From Deinandra increscens subsp. villosa (lineage: Eukaryota; Streptophyta; Magnoliopsida; Asterales; Asteraceae), in NCBI GenBank assembly GCA_039602395.1, contig JBCNJP010000013.1:22581254-22645253 (forward strand): a stretch of DNA of 64,000 bases. Direction: 5' to 3'. Position 1 is the stretch's first letter; every line of letters begins with the position of its first letter. A model generated the notes under the pieces. The model saw only the letters and a list, made by a program, of their open reading frames with translations, was not told the DNA's origin and made no database searches. A program made the position numbers and the translations under genes. This document shows positions 1 through 10,867 of the stretch, piece by piece.

Positions 1-1323
1 AATGTTATGCCATGACTTACATGTTTATGCAATAATGAAACATGCTTTGATTTCTGAGTAATGTGAACCCTCGTTTATGATCAACCATCGGTGTCGTGTG
101 TCGGTATGTCGAGTCGTAGTTCCAACGTGCTATGTTATGGGCCATAGTGACGTAGTTAAAAGTTTAGACACAACCTAACACCTAAGACCTTAATGTGATT
201 ATTAGGTCTTCGTTAGCAAACATAATTGGATTATTTGAAGCATAAGCTGAGCAACCTAAGGTGAGTTTCACTAGCCCTTTAATTGTGAGCCCGTTTGGGT
301 CACAACGAATTTACTTAACGGAAAACAACGCTGACATCTTGAGATATTGCCAAATGGAATATCTGTTATGGAAGTTGGAGTGTTCTATGGAAAGCACTTG
401 CAACTGTCCATCCTTGGGGTTTCAAATGAAATCCGGAACAATCATTTTGACACTTAAACTCTTTTTAGGATTTCAAATGAAATACCAGAATAAACGGTTT
501 TAATATGACTAGTGTAGGTTAAAGTCTAAACCAAATGATATCACATGATTTCTAAGGATGCCTTAAAACTTAAAAGTCCTCAACAATTTAGTACCATTAA
601 TTTGCAAAGCGAGGGGATGTTGGGTAGATCTACTGAGGGTTTGACAAACCCTGCTCCGCGGTACACAAATGTGTAGCCAACCGGTTGGAGGCCGAACGGA
701 GTTCAATATCAGCCTATGTTAGTTGTGGGTCCCATGAGGAACACAACTGGAGGCACAAACCATCGGCAAATGCTGAACTCTGTTACATCAGCTTTGGTAC
801 GAACTTCCTTAGTGCATGGAAACCGGATTAGCTACCCGCGATATCGGTTGACCGCTTTAATCTTTACTTAACTAGTACATATTCGATAATTCAGCACTTA
901 GCATTGTTTTGCAAAACTACTACTTATTTATATGTTGGTACATACGCTTATGAGACCGGGCCGCTGCATGACATGCCCGCTGTGAACTCACCAACCGTTA
1001 GGTTGACACTTGTGTGGTTTTCACTTTTGCGGATCGCTGAGGAGTATCCACCAGAGGTTGGCATGGCACCCGAAGTTACATTATTTCATTTTGAACTTAA
1101 ATTTGGGAATTGAACGACAAATTATGTTTTGTAATTAAAGCACGTGGTTAGTGCTAAGGTACTCATGTTTTTCTTTCCGCTGCAAAACTCTTAAACTGTT
1201 TTGTGATGAATGTTTGGACTTTACTCTGATTCGTTTAGTATTTGTAACTAACGGTTGTGGTCCTGGTTTGCTCGCACCCCTTAACGGTATAAATTCCGTT
1301 AGTGGTTAATTTGGGGGTGTGAC
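1..1323. repeat. Ty3/gypsy LTR-like remnant
   Basis: No gene is seen here. The block ends in GGGGTGTGACA at 1313-1323, a terminus common for plant Ty3/gypsy LTRs. It contains a phrase (GTGAGTTTCACTAGCCC, about 260-276) and a 'TAGATCTA...TTGACAAACCC' stretch (about 626-650) that recur in the LTR-like block at 48141-51390. No primer-binding site follows position 1323, so this is a solo or truncated LTR. Its left end lies outside the window. Orientation is not certain because TG...CA ends read the same on both strands. Confidence 0.5.
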
Positions 1324-1570
1324 AATTATTCAAAGCAATAATGATGGAATTTAAAGGTTAAAGGCATGTTGTACTTTCGGTTTGTCGATCATCCTTTTAT
1401 GTCCATATGCATTTTTGATTTGTTGCCTCGTTAAAAAACCTTATCTGGGAAAACCCTATGGGAAAAAACCAAGATCAAGGAAAAAGAGTGCAACACGCAT
1501 CATTCTTCAATCGAGAAAAAATTCTTCAAAATGCATTCAATTAAGCAGATTTTGATAAAACTGGTCATCA
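1324..1570 (-). repeat. E1 3' LTR remnant
   Basis: On the minus strand a purine tract (GGGGGACT, 1572-1579) is followed by TGATGACC, which suits a polypurine tract next to an LTR start at 1570. The body contains the 'TTGCCTCGTTAAAA...GGGAAAACCC' phrase (1422-1462) that I associate with Tat-type LTRs. Only about 250 bp remain; the left part is replaced by the gypsy LTR-like block ending at 1323. Confidence 0.45.
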
Positions 1571-2058
1571 AGTCCCCCAGTCCTTATGCTGTTTTTGAAG
1601 AAAAAATGGCTAAGGACGACATCGTGCAATTTGGAAGAGAGAATGCATGTATTACTAACTTTCTCAGTTTTTATGTTGGATTGCATATGCATGTGTTATT
1701 GGGACATTTGCGTTGGAGATTCTGTGACGAGCCGCATCCGCAAGTGCAGTGAGTAACTTCCTTGTCAGATAGACGTTCGGCGTGACAGTACTTGAGTACT
1801 GGTAGGGGATACGTGTCGACTCAGTATTATCTTGACAAGACAGTTTTTCAGTTTTTTGAATTTTGAATTTAAACTGTCAAGAGAGTTATTATAAAACCCT
1901 TTTAACTTCATAATCTTTTCTTTCTTCTTCACTTTTCTTCCCTTCTCTCGTCTGCCGTTATTCTCTCTTTCTCAAACCCTAAGCATTTCTTCGCGAGAGT
2001 TTTCAGCACAAGGTTAGTCGCTTCACACCTTCTTACTTTTTGTTTTCGAATTTTTACA
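1571..2058 (+). other. E1 polypurine tract and leader of the antisense ORF
   Basis: This is noncoding sequence between the E1 3' LTR remnant and the antisense ORF. It begins with the polypurine tract as read on the minus strand. On the plus strand a TATAAAA box lies at 1890-1896, about 165 bp before the ATG at 2059, and is followed by a C/T-rich 5' UTR-like run (1918-1975). That arrangement would suit an independent promoter for the antisense ORF, but this is inference. Confidence 0.35.
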
Positions 2059-2744
2059 ATGGCATCTCCCCCTGTTAAAGCAGAGGATGAATCAAGTAAG
2101 CATAATATGCACATTTCGTTTTCAACTCTTTCTCCCAAAGATTTAGATGATTTGATCGCGAAATATCACATTCCTCTTTCTCTGAAACCTACGCTTCTGC
2201 CTCCCGATACACCAATTTTTCCATTTGTCAAAGGCAAAATTGGGATTTATGCAGAAATGTTCCGATTTGGAAACTATCGTTTACCCTTCACCAAGTTTCT
2301 TATTAAAGCCGTGATGTTCTTCGAGGTACATATCTCGCAGACGCATCCACAAGGTCTATCCAGATTGAGTCATTTTGAGGCTACTAGTAGAGTAGTAGGC
2401 ATTTCCCCTAGTGTCACATTGTTTAGGGCTTTTTATAGGATCACAATGGCAGGGGATTGGTATACATTTGAACGGAAAAGAGGAGTATCTAGGATTAGCA
2501 CCCATCTTCCTCAAAACCTGCGATCCTAGAAATCTCAATTCTTTTATATAGATGATAGGTGTGTGCCCTTGGAGATGGAATGGAGAGTTGTGGAGGATGT
2601 TGTTCATGATTCGATCCCAGAAACGGGTGATTATAAAAAGGAAATTTTAGATAAATTGGTTAAATGTGCTAGCCCTATCCGTGAATTGCCGGAAGCAGTG
2701 TTGCTCTTTTGTAGGATCAATAGGGCTTGGTTTACACCCGATTT
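2059..2744 (+). pseudogene. E1 antisense ORF, 5' part (gypsy-type transposon domain, PF04195-like)
   Basis: Starting at the ATG at 2059, the translation shows the hallmarks of the plant 'putative gypsy type transposon' domain: an IGIYAEMFRFGNYRLPF stretch at about residues 75-91, then HISQTHPQGL, and GDWYTFERK at about 132-140. An in-frame TAG at 2527-2529 replaces an expected Trp codon, after which the same frame stays open. The protein runs opposite to the gag-pol of its element. Its function is unknown; the name comes from its presence in gypsy elements, not from proven transposase activity. At about 2745 it is cut by the copia fragment H and resumes near 6106. Confidence 0.7.
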
Positions 2745-3014
2745 ACGGAGGAAGTCTTTTTCATTAGATAATAAGTATCATCCTCGAGTTCCCTTCGGAT
2801 AATACTTATTATCCCATACTCAAAAATTTGTCAAGATCTGACGGAGGAAGTCTTTTTCATTAGATAATAAGTATCATCCTCGAGTTCCCTTCGGATAATA
2901 CTTATTATCCCATACTCTAAAAATTTGTCAAGATCTGACGGAGGAAGTCTTTTTCATTAGATAATAAGTATCATCCTCGAGTTCCCTTCGGATAATACTT
3001 ATTATCCCATACTC
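2745..3014 (-). repeat. Tandem ~97-bp hairpin units, inverted copy of the H 3' array
   Basis: Units start at 2745, 2841 and 2938, the last one partial. Each contains a long near-palindrome: GATAATAAGTATCATCC is complementary to GGATAATACTTATTATC across a 13-base spacer with one mismatch. The whole unit is the reverse complement of the units at about 5041-5205, so the array is inverted relative to the rest of H. Confidence 0.85.
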
Positions 3015-3017
3015 TGG

Positions 3018-4226
3018 TATCAGCAACAGAATGGAGTCGCTGAGAGAAGAAACAGGACACTCATTGAAGCAGCAAGGACAATGATGTGTGAAGCTAAATT
3101 GCCAATCTTCTTTTGGGCTGAAGCGGTCAATACGGCTTGTTACGTGCAGAATCATGTTCTTTTAAACAAGCGTCATGAGAAGACTCCATATGAGATTGTC
3201 TATAAAGAGAAGCCAACAGTGGGTTATTTCAAGACATTCGGGTGTCCTTGCACGGTTCTGATTCAGTCCGATGTTGGGAAATTCGAAGCTAAGGCTGATG
3301 AGTGTTATTTTGTGGGTTACTCATCAAATAGTGCTTATCGTGTCTTCAAAAAAACCACCAAAGTCATCATTGAGGCATATAACGTGGACTGGCTTAAAGA
3401 CAATCCTACAGATGCTGGGAGTGGACCGGATTGGATTTTTTACTATGGGTCACTGTTTGAAGGGTTGAACTTTTCAAATGTTTTCCATCATTTGGGTGAA
3501 GAGGAAGACATTATTGCACAATCATCTGAATCAAGATCTCATGCTGAGAAAGTTGGTGAGAAAGCACCAGATGCAGTTCCCACAAATGTAAATGCAGATG
3601 CTCCAGGATCTTCGGGAACTAAAGATGTTGATTCAGAAGTTTCTCCAAACCAAGGTATGAATGATAATATGGTTAATTCTAACCTGCCTGTTTCTGTTTC
3701 TGTGCCAGATGTTCAAGTATCAAGGATCAACAAAGACCATCCAATTAGCAATATACTTGGGCCAGTTTCAGCAGGTGTCACCACTAGAGGCCGCACGGGA
3801 GACATTAATTTCTGCATGTATTCGTGCTTCATATCCCAGATTGAGCCTCCTAATGTGATGGTTGCTCTCAGAGATCCAAGTTGGATAGAGGCCATGCACA
3901 ATGAACTTAATCAGTTTTCTAAGCTGGGAGTGTGGCGTTTAGTGGAAAGGCCAGAGGACAAGAAGGTTATACCCACACGTTGGATATACAAGAACAAGAA
4001 GGATGACACGGGTATAATTTTCAGAAACAAGGCACGGTTGATTTTTCAGGGCCATAGACAAATTCATGGAATTGACTATGATGAGGTGTATGCACCCGTG
4101 GCAAGATTGGAGGCTATCCGGATATTTCTAGCAGTGGCATCATTTCTAAACTTCACGGTTCGCCAGATGGATGTTAAGACAACATTTTTATATGCAGAAA
4201 TGAATGTCCGAGTTGGAGATGGCTGA
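3018..4226 (+). pseudogene. Ty1/copia pol fragment: integrase C-terminal half and start of reverse transcriptase
   Basis: The frame opens with QQNGVAERRNRTL, the copia integrase stretch that carries the catalytic Glu. It continues through FFWAEAVNTACYVQN, a GYSSNSAYRVF motif and an acidic linker with degenerate repeats. The reverse transcriptase N-terminus follows (PSWIEAMHNEL, VIPTRWIYKNK, ARLIFQGHRQ, DYDEVYAPVARLEAIR, QMDVKTTFLYAE), including the first catalytic Asp region. It ends abruptly at about 4205-4226 in unrelated sequence, so the YxDD box, thumb and RNase H are missing. Compared with family norms the N-terminal integrase zinc domain and the first two catalytic Asp residues are also missing. 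It resembles D (37738-38049) closely enough to call the same lineage. Confidence 0.85.
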
Positions 4227-5030
4227 CACGCGTAAGGCGGAAGTGAAAGGCAAGCTCCACGGTGATATGCTCGGTAGGCTTGACCTAATCGTATGACCAC
4301 CAATGTAAGTGCAGTGAACTTAAAAGATATATATGTTTAGTTTCCCATCTCAGGTTGCATGGTTTAAAAGACTGAGTCCTGGCAAAAATGGGTTGAGAGT
4401 GGTAATTACCTAGTATTCACTCTCTCACACGCCATGTCTCTGCTGTCATGAGTACACCACATAATAAAAAGAAAAGAAAAAGAAATGAAAAAGAAAAGAG
4501 AATAAATAATCACTCAGTTGGTCTTCTTTACGTGCTTAGCGGCCGACCTGATCACCAACTGATGGTTAATGAAATAAGTGGTAGTCATAACGGTGTTGCA
4601 TGGTTCCTCAAGCTGTGGGTTTGTGAGTCCTCAATAAACTCTGAGGTTGGGTAGGTTTTGTTGTGTACGCTTGGGTGTGGGGACAATTAAACATGATGGT
4701 AATATTATACTATATTAAGCATGACGTATTCGGTTGGGATTAAACGGGTTTGAGTTTAAAGCGGACAAACATACCGACAATCACCTGGACTAGTTGAGTA
4801 ACTGAAGCTGAAAAGGGTTCCTCAGTCAGATTCATATGGTTTAATCCCTTGTAAACTTTCTCGTGTTTGATATTGGTAAGTATTTTTTTTGTTTTTATCT
4901 ATCGTGTGTGAGTCGTTAAGTTCTTTTTGGTATGTTTTCGTCTTGGCCAGGTTGATTTGAGAAGTCAAAATGTGTTTTTCATGGGTTTTAATGCATGACA
5001 ATATGCCCCCGACAGATCTTGCCAAATTTT
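4227..5030. other. Unidentified DNA inside H
   Basis: About 800 bp between the broken reverse transcriptase and the 3' array. I see no copia motif on either strand and only short ORFs with no recognisable domain. An A/G-rich run (4466-4506) is present. It may be a deletion scar filled by unrelated sequence or another decayed insertion. Confidence 0.4.
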
Positions 5031-5996
5031 TAGGGGAAGGAGTATGGGATAATAAGTATTATCCGAAGGGAACTCGAGGATGATACTTATTATCTAATGA
5101 AAAAGACTTCCTCTGTCAGATCTTGACAAATTTTTAGGGGAAGGAGGGGGGATAATAAGTATTATCCGAAAGGAACTCGAGGATGATACTTATTATCTAA
5201 TGAAAAGACTTCCATAATACATAGTATCTGAAGGGAACTCGAAGATAATATGTATTATCTCAGGGGAAGTCCTTAGCTGAAGGGAATTTATCAGCTAAGG
5301 GGAAGTCTTTAGAGGTCTTGGGTTTAGGGGAACTTTATTATCATCAACAGGTGATAACTGGGTTTTTACAATGTTAATTACCTTCTAACCCAAAGACCAG
5401 TCATCAAATGTCTGGTGGAGTATATTTTTTCAAATGTGTGTCAGACAGGTTGATGATAGAAAGATGCTGCTGCTCAAAGTTAAAGAACCAGCCGGACAAG
5501 ACTTCCATCTGGAAAAGAAACTATTCAGGGGAAGTTGTTGGTGTCTTTACAAGTTTTCAAAAACTTCAAAAGAGCTTCAAAGAAGATGTTCACGTGTTAA
5601 GGGGAAGCTGAAGATTTTAAAGTCAATCGATGAAGAAAATGATGCAGAGAGCAGTTAGAGATCATGAAGATCCAAGATCAACAATCAAGTTCTCCAAAGT
5701 TAGGAGGTTTTTCAAACTTTTACCTCTAACTTTTGGAGATTCAAGACAGTTACCGAGGATTCAGCAAGAACCAGTTCTTTCAATAGAAGCAAGTCAATGA
5801 GAATCCTCCATTTCATTAACTTGTTCATTTCAAGAAGTTCGAGCTGATGCTGATCAAGAGGAAGTCCCAAGTGCCCGTTATGAAACCCAATGAAGATTTC
5901 TGCGGAAAGAATCTTCATCAGCATCTTTGCCATCCGGTCAAGAAGAAGATTTTCAAAGATCGAAGACATTTAATATCACAAGCCTAGGGGAAGATT
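5031..5996 (+). repeat. H 3' noncoding region with hairpin units and repeated polypurine-like tracts
   Basis: Two hairpin units (about 5041-5100 and 5149-5205) and a shorter third (about 5214-5265) are the reverse complement of the array at 2745-3014. The tract AGGGGAAG or GGGGAAGT recurs at least seven times, at about 5031, 5137, 5262, 5301, 5527, 5599 and 5986. The last lies directly before the LTR start at 5997 and is the best candidate for the functional polypurine tract. No credible coding sequence is present. Confidence 0.65.
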
Positions 5997-6105
5997 GTAG
6001 AGGCTAGATTATGAGGCTTGTAATATTAAATAGTTTGGGCTGGGCTTAGTGGGTTTCATTAGATTAGTAGGCTAGTTTTATTATTATGTTTAGGCTAGTT
6101 TACTA
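5997..6105 (+). repeat. H 3' LTR, truncated start
   Basis: The LTR starts TGTAGAGGCTAG directly after AGGGGAAGAT. Element D has AGGGGAAGAT followed by TGTAGAGACC at the equivalent junction on the minus strand. About 109 bp remain before the E1 antisense ORF resumes. Confidence 0.55.
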
Positions 6106-7155
6106 TTGGATATGGGCATGGAGACTCCTAGAGCAAGAAAACTCACACTATTAGGAAGCACACCGATTAACATATCCAGTATGCAGCAAATCTCGAATGA
6201 GGACCTTTCTGATGAGTTGATGTTAGCCCAAGCAAAACAACAAAGCTTGGTTGCAGATGTGTATGGAAGATGGATCATAGCTGAAGCAAGAATTGAAGAG
6301 TTGAACAAGAAACTACTAGCCCTTAAGGCAAGTTTTGGTTATGTTGGTGATTAGACAAAGATCAATGAATTGAACAATAAGATTGAACTCTTGACCATAA
6401 GGAATCGAAAGCTAGTGGGGTTCGAGCAAGAAGCCAAGAGAGATCTCAAACAGGCTCAAGAAAATGAATCAGCAACCAAAACTAAGCATTTGGAACAGAA
6501 GAAAAAACTTGAGGACCAAATAGCCAAATTGTTGAAGGCGGTTTCTTACCATAAATCCGAAATTGAAACTATAAAAAGAGGTACGACTTGTATTCTTTAT
6601 TTTATTCCTTCACTAGCATCTCTATCTTTTAAATTCGCAAGTTCAACTTTTTCAGAATCTGAAGTTGCAAAATCGGAAGTGAAGAGGCTTAAAGAAACGA
6701 TGAAGGCTATGACTGAAGAACGAGAGCAGATGCAAGCTGAGAATACTACTGTGAATGAAAAGAGCAAATGGTTTATTGCAGAGTGTCTTGATATGGTTGC
6801 TAAGAAGGTTCATTCGGAGATAATCCTGGTGGCTTTGAAGGTGAACTCAGCTGCTAACGCTGTTGGCTTTGATGAGGGTATAAAATGTGGCTTAGCACAT
6901 GCGGTAAAGGGAGAGGCCAATTTCCTTACCTTTAAGGAATTTGAACAAAAAGTCGAAGAGAAGCTTATAGCTCACTTAACCTCATTAAAGAGTATGACCT
7001 TTGATATCATTGAGCAAGTGTTGAAGTTGAGCTTGTCTGATACGGAGCAGATAAAAGAAATGCTAAAACCGACCCCCCTTTCAAAGAGCACAGCTCTAGG
7101 TCCAAAATCAGATGCTCCTTATGGGACAAATGCTCATGATCAAGTTAGTAAGTAA
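6106..7155 (+). pseudogene. E1 antisense ORF, 3' part (coiled coil)
   Basis: This continues the antisense ORF after H. The translation is rich in Lys/Glu heptad-like stretches (about 6355-6575 and 6656-6770), suggesting a long coiled coil. An in-frame TAG at 6352-6354 interrupts it, with the same frame open on both sides. A 75-base segment (6581-6655) begins GTACGA and ends TTTTTCAG after a T-rich run and reads like an intron. It is divisible by three and free of stops, so it does not break the frame if retained. The product ends at the TAA at 7153-7155. In E2 and E3 the homologous reading frame also ends in a coiled-coil exon. Confidence 0.6.
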
Positions 7156-8451
7156 TTTTCATGAAGCCATTCAATACTGTTATGAATAACTTCTTTCTCA
7201 AAGTCCACTTATGTTGTGGCGCTAAAACAATTTATGGTTATCTTTTGTTGTTGTTGTCGTTTGGATATTTTTGAACTTTATGCTTCTGGTAGGAACTACA
7301 TGTGTTTGCAGTTTCGAACCTGTGAATGCTTTATTGCAAATGCTATGGATGCTAGTTTAACTATTTCATGTCTTTTCCATGCTCTAGTACTTTATTTCCT
7401 CATGGTTCATATAGAATAAATCATTATAATATGTTAAAGGTAGAACCATTCGCATTTGAAGTGTATTACTTTCACACTTGTATTTGCAGAATGAATATGC
7501 GTTATCCTTATCATTTGGAATTCCTTATGATGCCATTTCTTTGGGAGACATCTTAAATTTCCCTTCACAAGTATTTTTTGATAAGATCCTAATAAAATGA
7601 ACAATCCTCAAAGAAAGCTGACACATGCGTTTCCCCCCTATCAGATGCGTCCACCTTTAAATGGTTTTAACAACGTTATGCCAATACTACCTTAAGAGTC
7701 CATACCATTTCATTGTAATGCAAATCAATTTCTTGTAGAATAAAAAAGTCCTTATAGTCTTCGGTAAGGCTTGATTGAATCATTGCTTAAATGATTAACC
7801 CACAAGTTTACCATCACAACATAAGTTATAAAGTAATACTTGCGACCCTTAGAGAGCTTAAATGGATTTTTAATTAAAACATACTTCTCCCCAATTAAGT
7901 TGGCCATCTCTCTTTTGGCCTTCTGTTAACAACCATTGTGTTAACAAGGTGTCCGGCCTGATCACCTCATCCTAACATGCACTCTTTATATTAATGGCGA
8001 GACAGTTAGGGACAAGATAAACTTGCTCATTTATCTTGGGTTATTTCTTATAAATAAGGAAATAACAGTGATGCTACATCAGAGATTCAGCATGTGATCT
8101 CTTTTTGATGAACCCACAAGTAACTTATGAATCATTCTGGAAAGACTAATATTATTGCATGTGTACTCCCTTTATGAAGGGAGGTTTTTAAATTCTTAGT
8201 ATAGATATTCCTTTTAGGAAAAGGAAGTGTATCATCCATTGCAGTATATGCACATGTATATATGTGTACGCAACCACTCAACAATTTGTTGGTATTGATC
8301 TTTATAAACAAAGGAAACAAATACTTTCATTAACTGGAATGACAAAGAAAACAGAACATCTTATTCTTTTTCAAACTTATTACAGGAAATGATCATAGAA
8401 ACAAATTCCAAGCTAAACTTTTTCTTCTCTTAGAAATCTTCACTTGCGACA
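7156..8451. other. E1 spacer between antisense ORF and pol
   Basis: About 1.3 kb with no convincing coding sequence on either strand. It is moderately AT-rich and holds the 3' ends of two convergent transcription units, the antisense ORF from the left and pol from the right. I see no LTR, hairpin array or known motif. Confidence 0.45.
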
Positions 8452-10290
8452 TTACATATAGCACTTTCGAAGATGTACTCCATTCGAGGCTCGAACTAAT
8501 TCAGTTCCATCGAGTTGTTGAAGTATATACGAGCCATTTTCGATTGCCTTCTTGATTATATAAGGACCTTCCCACTTGGGGGACATTTTTCCAAGAGGAA
8601 GTGCCCTACTTACTTCATTACTTCTCAGAACGTACTCACCCACCTTGTATTGCTGAATCTTTACCTTTGAATTTTAGTATTTAGCCATTTCCTTTTTATA
8701 CCGACCTTCACGTATGGCAGTAATCTCCCTTCGTTCCTCAATAAAATCGAGGTTAGTCCTTAACTCTTCTTTATTGTTAGACAGTTGCACTTGCATCCGA
8801 TAACTGGGTATACCAATCTCCACTGGGATAACAGCTTCAGTTCCATACACTAAGCTAAAAGGAGTTTCACCATTACACGTTTTAGGCATTGTACGATGTG
8901 CCCACAAAACATGTGGTAGCTCATCCACCCAACTCCCACCAAATTTTCCAAGTCTCATTTTTATACCCTCCATAAGGCTTCGATTGGCTCTATCTACTTG
9001 TCTGTTAGCCTGTGGATGCGCCACGGAAGTGAAAACTTGGTTTATATGGAGTTCTTCACACCATTTAGCAAAGGGATTTCCGGCAAATTGTTGCCCATTG
9101 TCTGTTATTATGTAAAGTGGTAACCTAAATCGACAAACAATGTGTTCCCACACAAATTTCTTGACTTGTTTACCAGAAATGCAAGCAAGAGGTTTTGCTT
9201 CTACCCACTTTGTGAAATAATCAATTGCTACCAGAAGGAATTTTACGCTGTCACTTGCAGGTGGGAATGGACCAACTATGTCCATTCCCCAATTTTGGAA
9301 TGGCCAAGCTGATGTGACAGGAATTAACTCATTCTTTGCCCTCATGCTTACAGGAGCATGTGCTTGACAAGCTAGACATTTCCGAAGTTCCTCCCAAGTA
9401 CTGCGATACATCCCTGGCGAGTGATAACCAAGACTCATAATCTTTACCACTACCATTTTTGCCCCTGCATGGATGCCACAAATACCTTCATGTACTTCTT
9501 TGACGACCTTGTCTGCTTCATCTGGGGTCAGGCACCTTAATAAAGGTCCTAAAAAACTTCGCCTATACAAAACATTACCCTGCATCTGGTATTGAAGAGA
9601 ATTCACCCGTATTTGCCGTGCCTGTTCCTTATCCCTTGGTAATTCACCAGCAGTTATATACCTAATAATAGGACTCATCCAGCTTTCATCTTGAACTTGC
9701 ACTTCCGCTGCTATTTTTACGTTAACTGTCGGAGACTCCAATAATTCTACTCTGATTTCTTTTGCCAAGTGTTCAAACGTCACTGATGCTAATTTACTTA
9801 GCGCATCTTCCTTCCTATTTTGAGCTCTTGATATGTGCATGACTTCACATTTGTCGAAAATCTTAATTAAATCTTGAACTTGTTCCAAGTATAACATCAT
9901 GTATTCACTTCAGTGTTTAAGTTTATAGGATTAATGCTTACAAAGAAAATGCATGTGGATTTCGCTTGTACATGCACTTTACTTATTGAGCTTCTCCTGG
10001 TATTTGCGCATATGCCAGTGTTGTAAATGCATATGCATGTGCTAATGCATATACTTTACCTCAAGTGATCAGATGCATAAGCATATTTATACTCATACTC
10101 CTCCCCTCCCCCCCCCCCCCTTTTTAGAATGAGAAGAGTAAAAAGCTCTAAAACTTATGAAGTTTTAAATATTCAAACCTGCTAATAATGCCTCGTATTC
10201 CGCTTCCTTATTTGAAGCTGGGAAATTGAAGCGAATCGCATATGTTAGCTCATCCCCTTCCGGACTCCTTAAAATCAAGCCTGCATTTGG
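8452..10290 (-). pseudogene. E1 pol: RNase H remnant and integrase
   Basis: Read right to left, an RNase H piece with NKEAEYEALLAG lies at about 10290-10173. After a ~270-bp unrelated stretch with a C-run (about 10105-10122) the frame resumes at 9900. The 408-residue ORF has the end of RNase H (1-45), an HHCC zinc module (EVHEG, H144 in GIHAG, then KCLACQ about 174-179) and the integrase core with Asp207 (MDIVGP) and Asp267 (ITDNG). At the position 36 residues after Asp267, where Glu is expected, there is Asp303 (QVDRAN). An in-frame TAA at about 8671-8673 separates the C-terminal piece (8643-8452), which ends in the Tat-typical RKCYM. Broken and inactive. Confidence 0.85.
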
Positions 10291-10367
10291 CAAATATTAT
10301 CTTTGTACCAATTTTTAGTAGAATAAACATTCTTTTAAAATAAAAAAGGAAATTTCAGTCGGACCTG

Positions 10368-10867
10368 NNNNNNNNNNNNNNNNNNNNNNNNNNNNNNNNN
10401 NNNNNNNNNNNNNNNNNNNNNNNNNNNNNNNNNNNNNNNNNNNNNNNNNNNNNNNNNNNNNNNNNNNNNNNNNNNNNNNNNNNNNNNNNNNNNNNNNNNN
10501 NNNNNNNNNNNNNNNNNNNNNNNNNNNNNNNNNNNNNNNNNNNNNNNNNNNNNNNNNNNNNNNNNNNNNNNNNNNNNNNNNNNNNNNNNNNNNNNNNNNN
10601 NNNNNNNNNNNNNNNNNNNNNNNNNNNNNNNNNNNNNNNNNNNNNNNNNNNNNNNNNNNNNNNNNNNNNNNNNNNNNNNNNNNNNNNNNNNNNNNNNNNN
10701 NNNNNNNNNNNNNNNNNNNNNNNNNNNNNNNNNNNNNNNNNNNNNNNNNNNNNNNNNNNNNNNNNNNNNNNNNNNNNNNNNNNNNNNNNNNNNNNNNNNN
10801 NNNNNNNNNNNNNNNNNNNNNNNNNNNNNNNNNNNNNNNNNNNNNNNNNNNNNNNNNNNNNNNNNNN
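10368..10867. other. Assembly gap, 500 N
   Basis: Exactly 500 unknown bases lie between E1 RNase H and the gag C-terminus. E1 protease and reverse transcriptase, if present, would fall here, but they need about 2 kb, so either the gap length is nominal or the element is deleted. Confidence 0.95.

Larger units (their letters stand above)
2745..6105 (+). mobile_element. H: rearranged SIRE-like Ty1/copia fragment
   Basis: This fragment is inserted in the E1 antisense ORF. In order it has an inverted copy of its own 3' noncoding repeat array (2745-3014), an integrase/reverse-transcriptase fragment (3018-4226), unidentified DNA (4227-5030), a direct 3' noncoding array with many AGGGGAAG tracts (5031-5996) and the first ~109 bp of a 3' LTR (from 5997, TGTAGAGGC). 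The polypurine-LTR junction matches that of element D (33217), so H and D belong to the same lineage. I found no target duplication. The 5' LTR, gag and protease are absent. Confidence 0.65.

Noticed and set aside
4448..4654. Lys-rich short ORF as a gene
   Set aside because: It arises from an A/G-rich run and has no domain or support.
6106..7155. Host coiled-coil gene
   Set aside because: It continues the E1 antisense ORF in style and position, and E2/E3 have the same coiled-coil ending.
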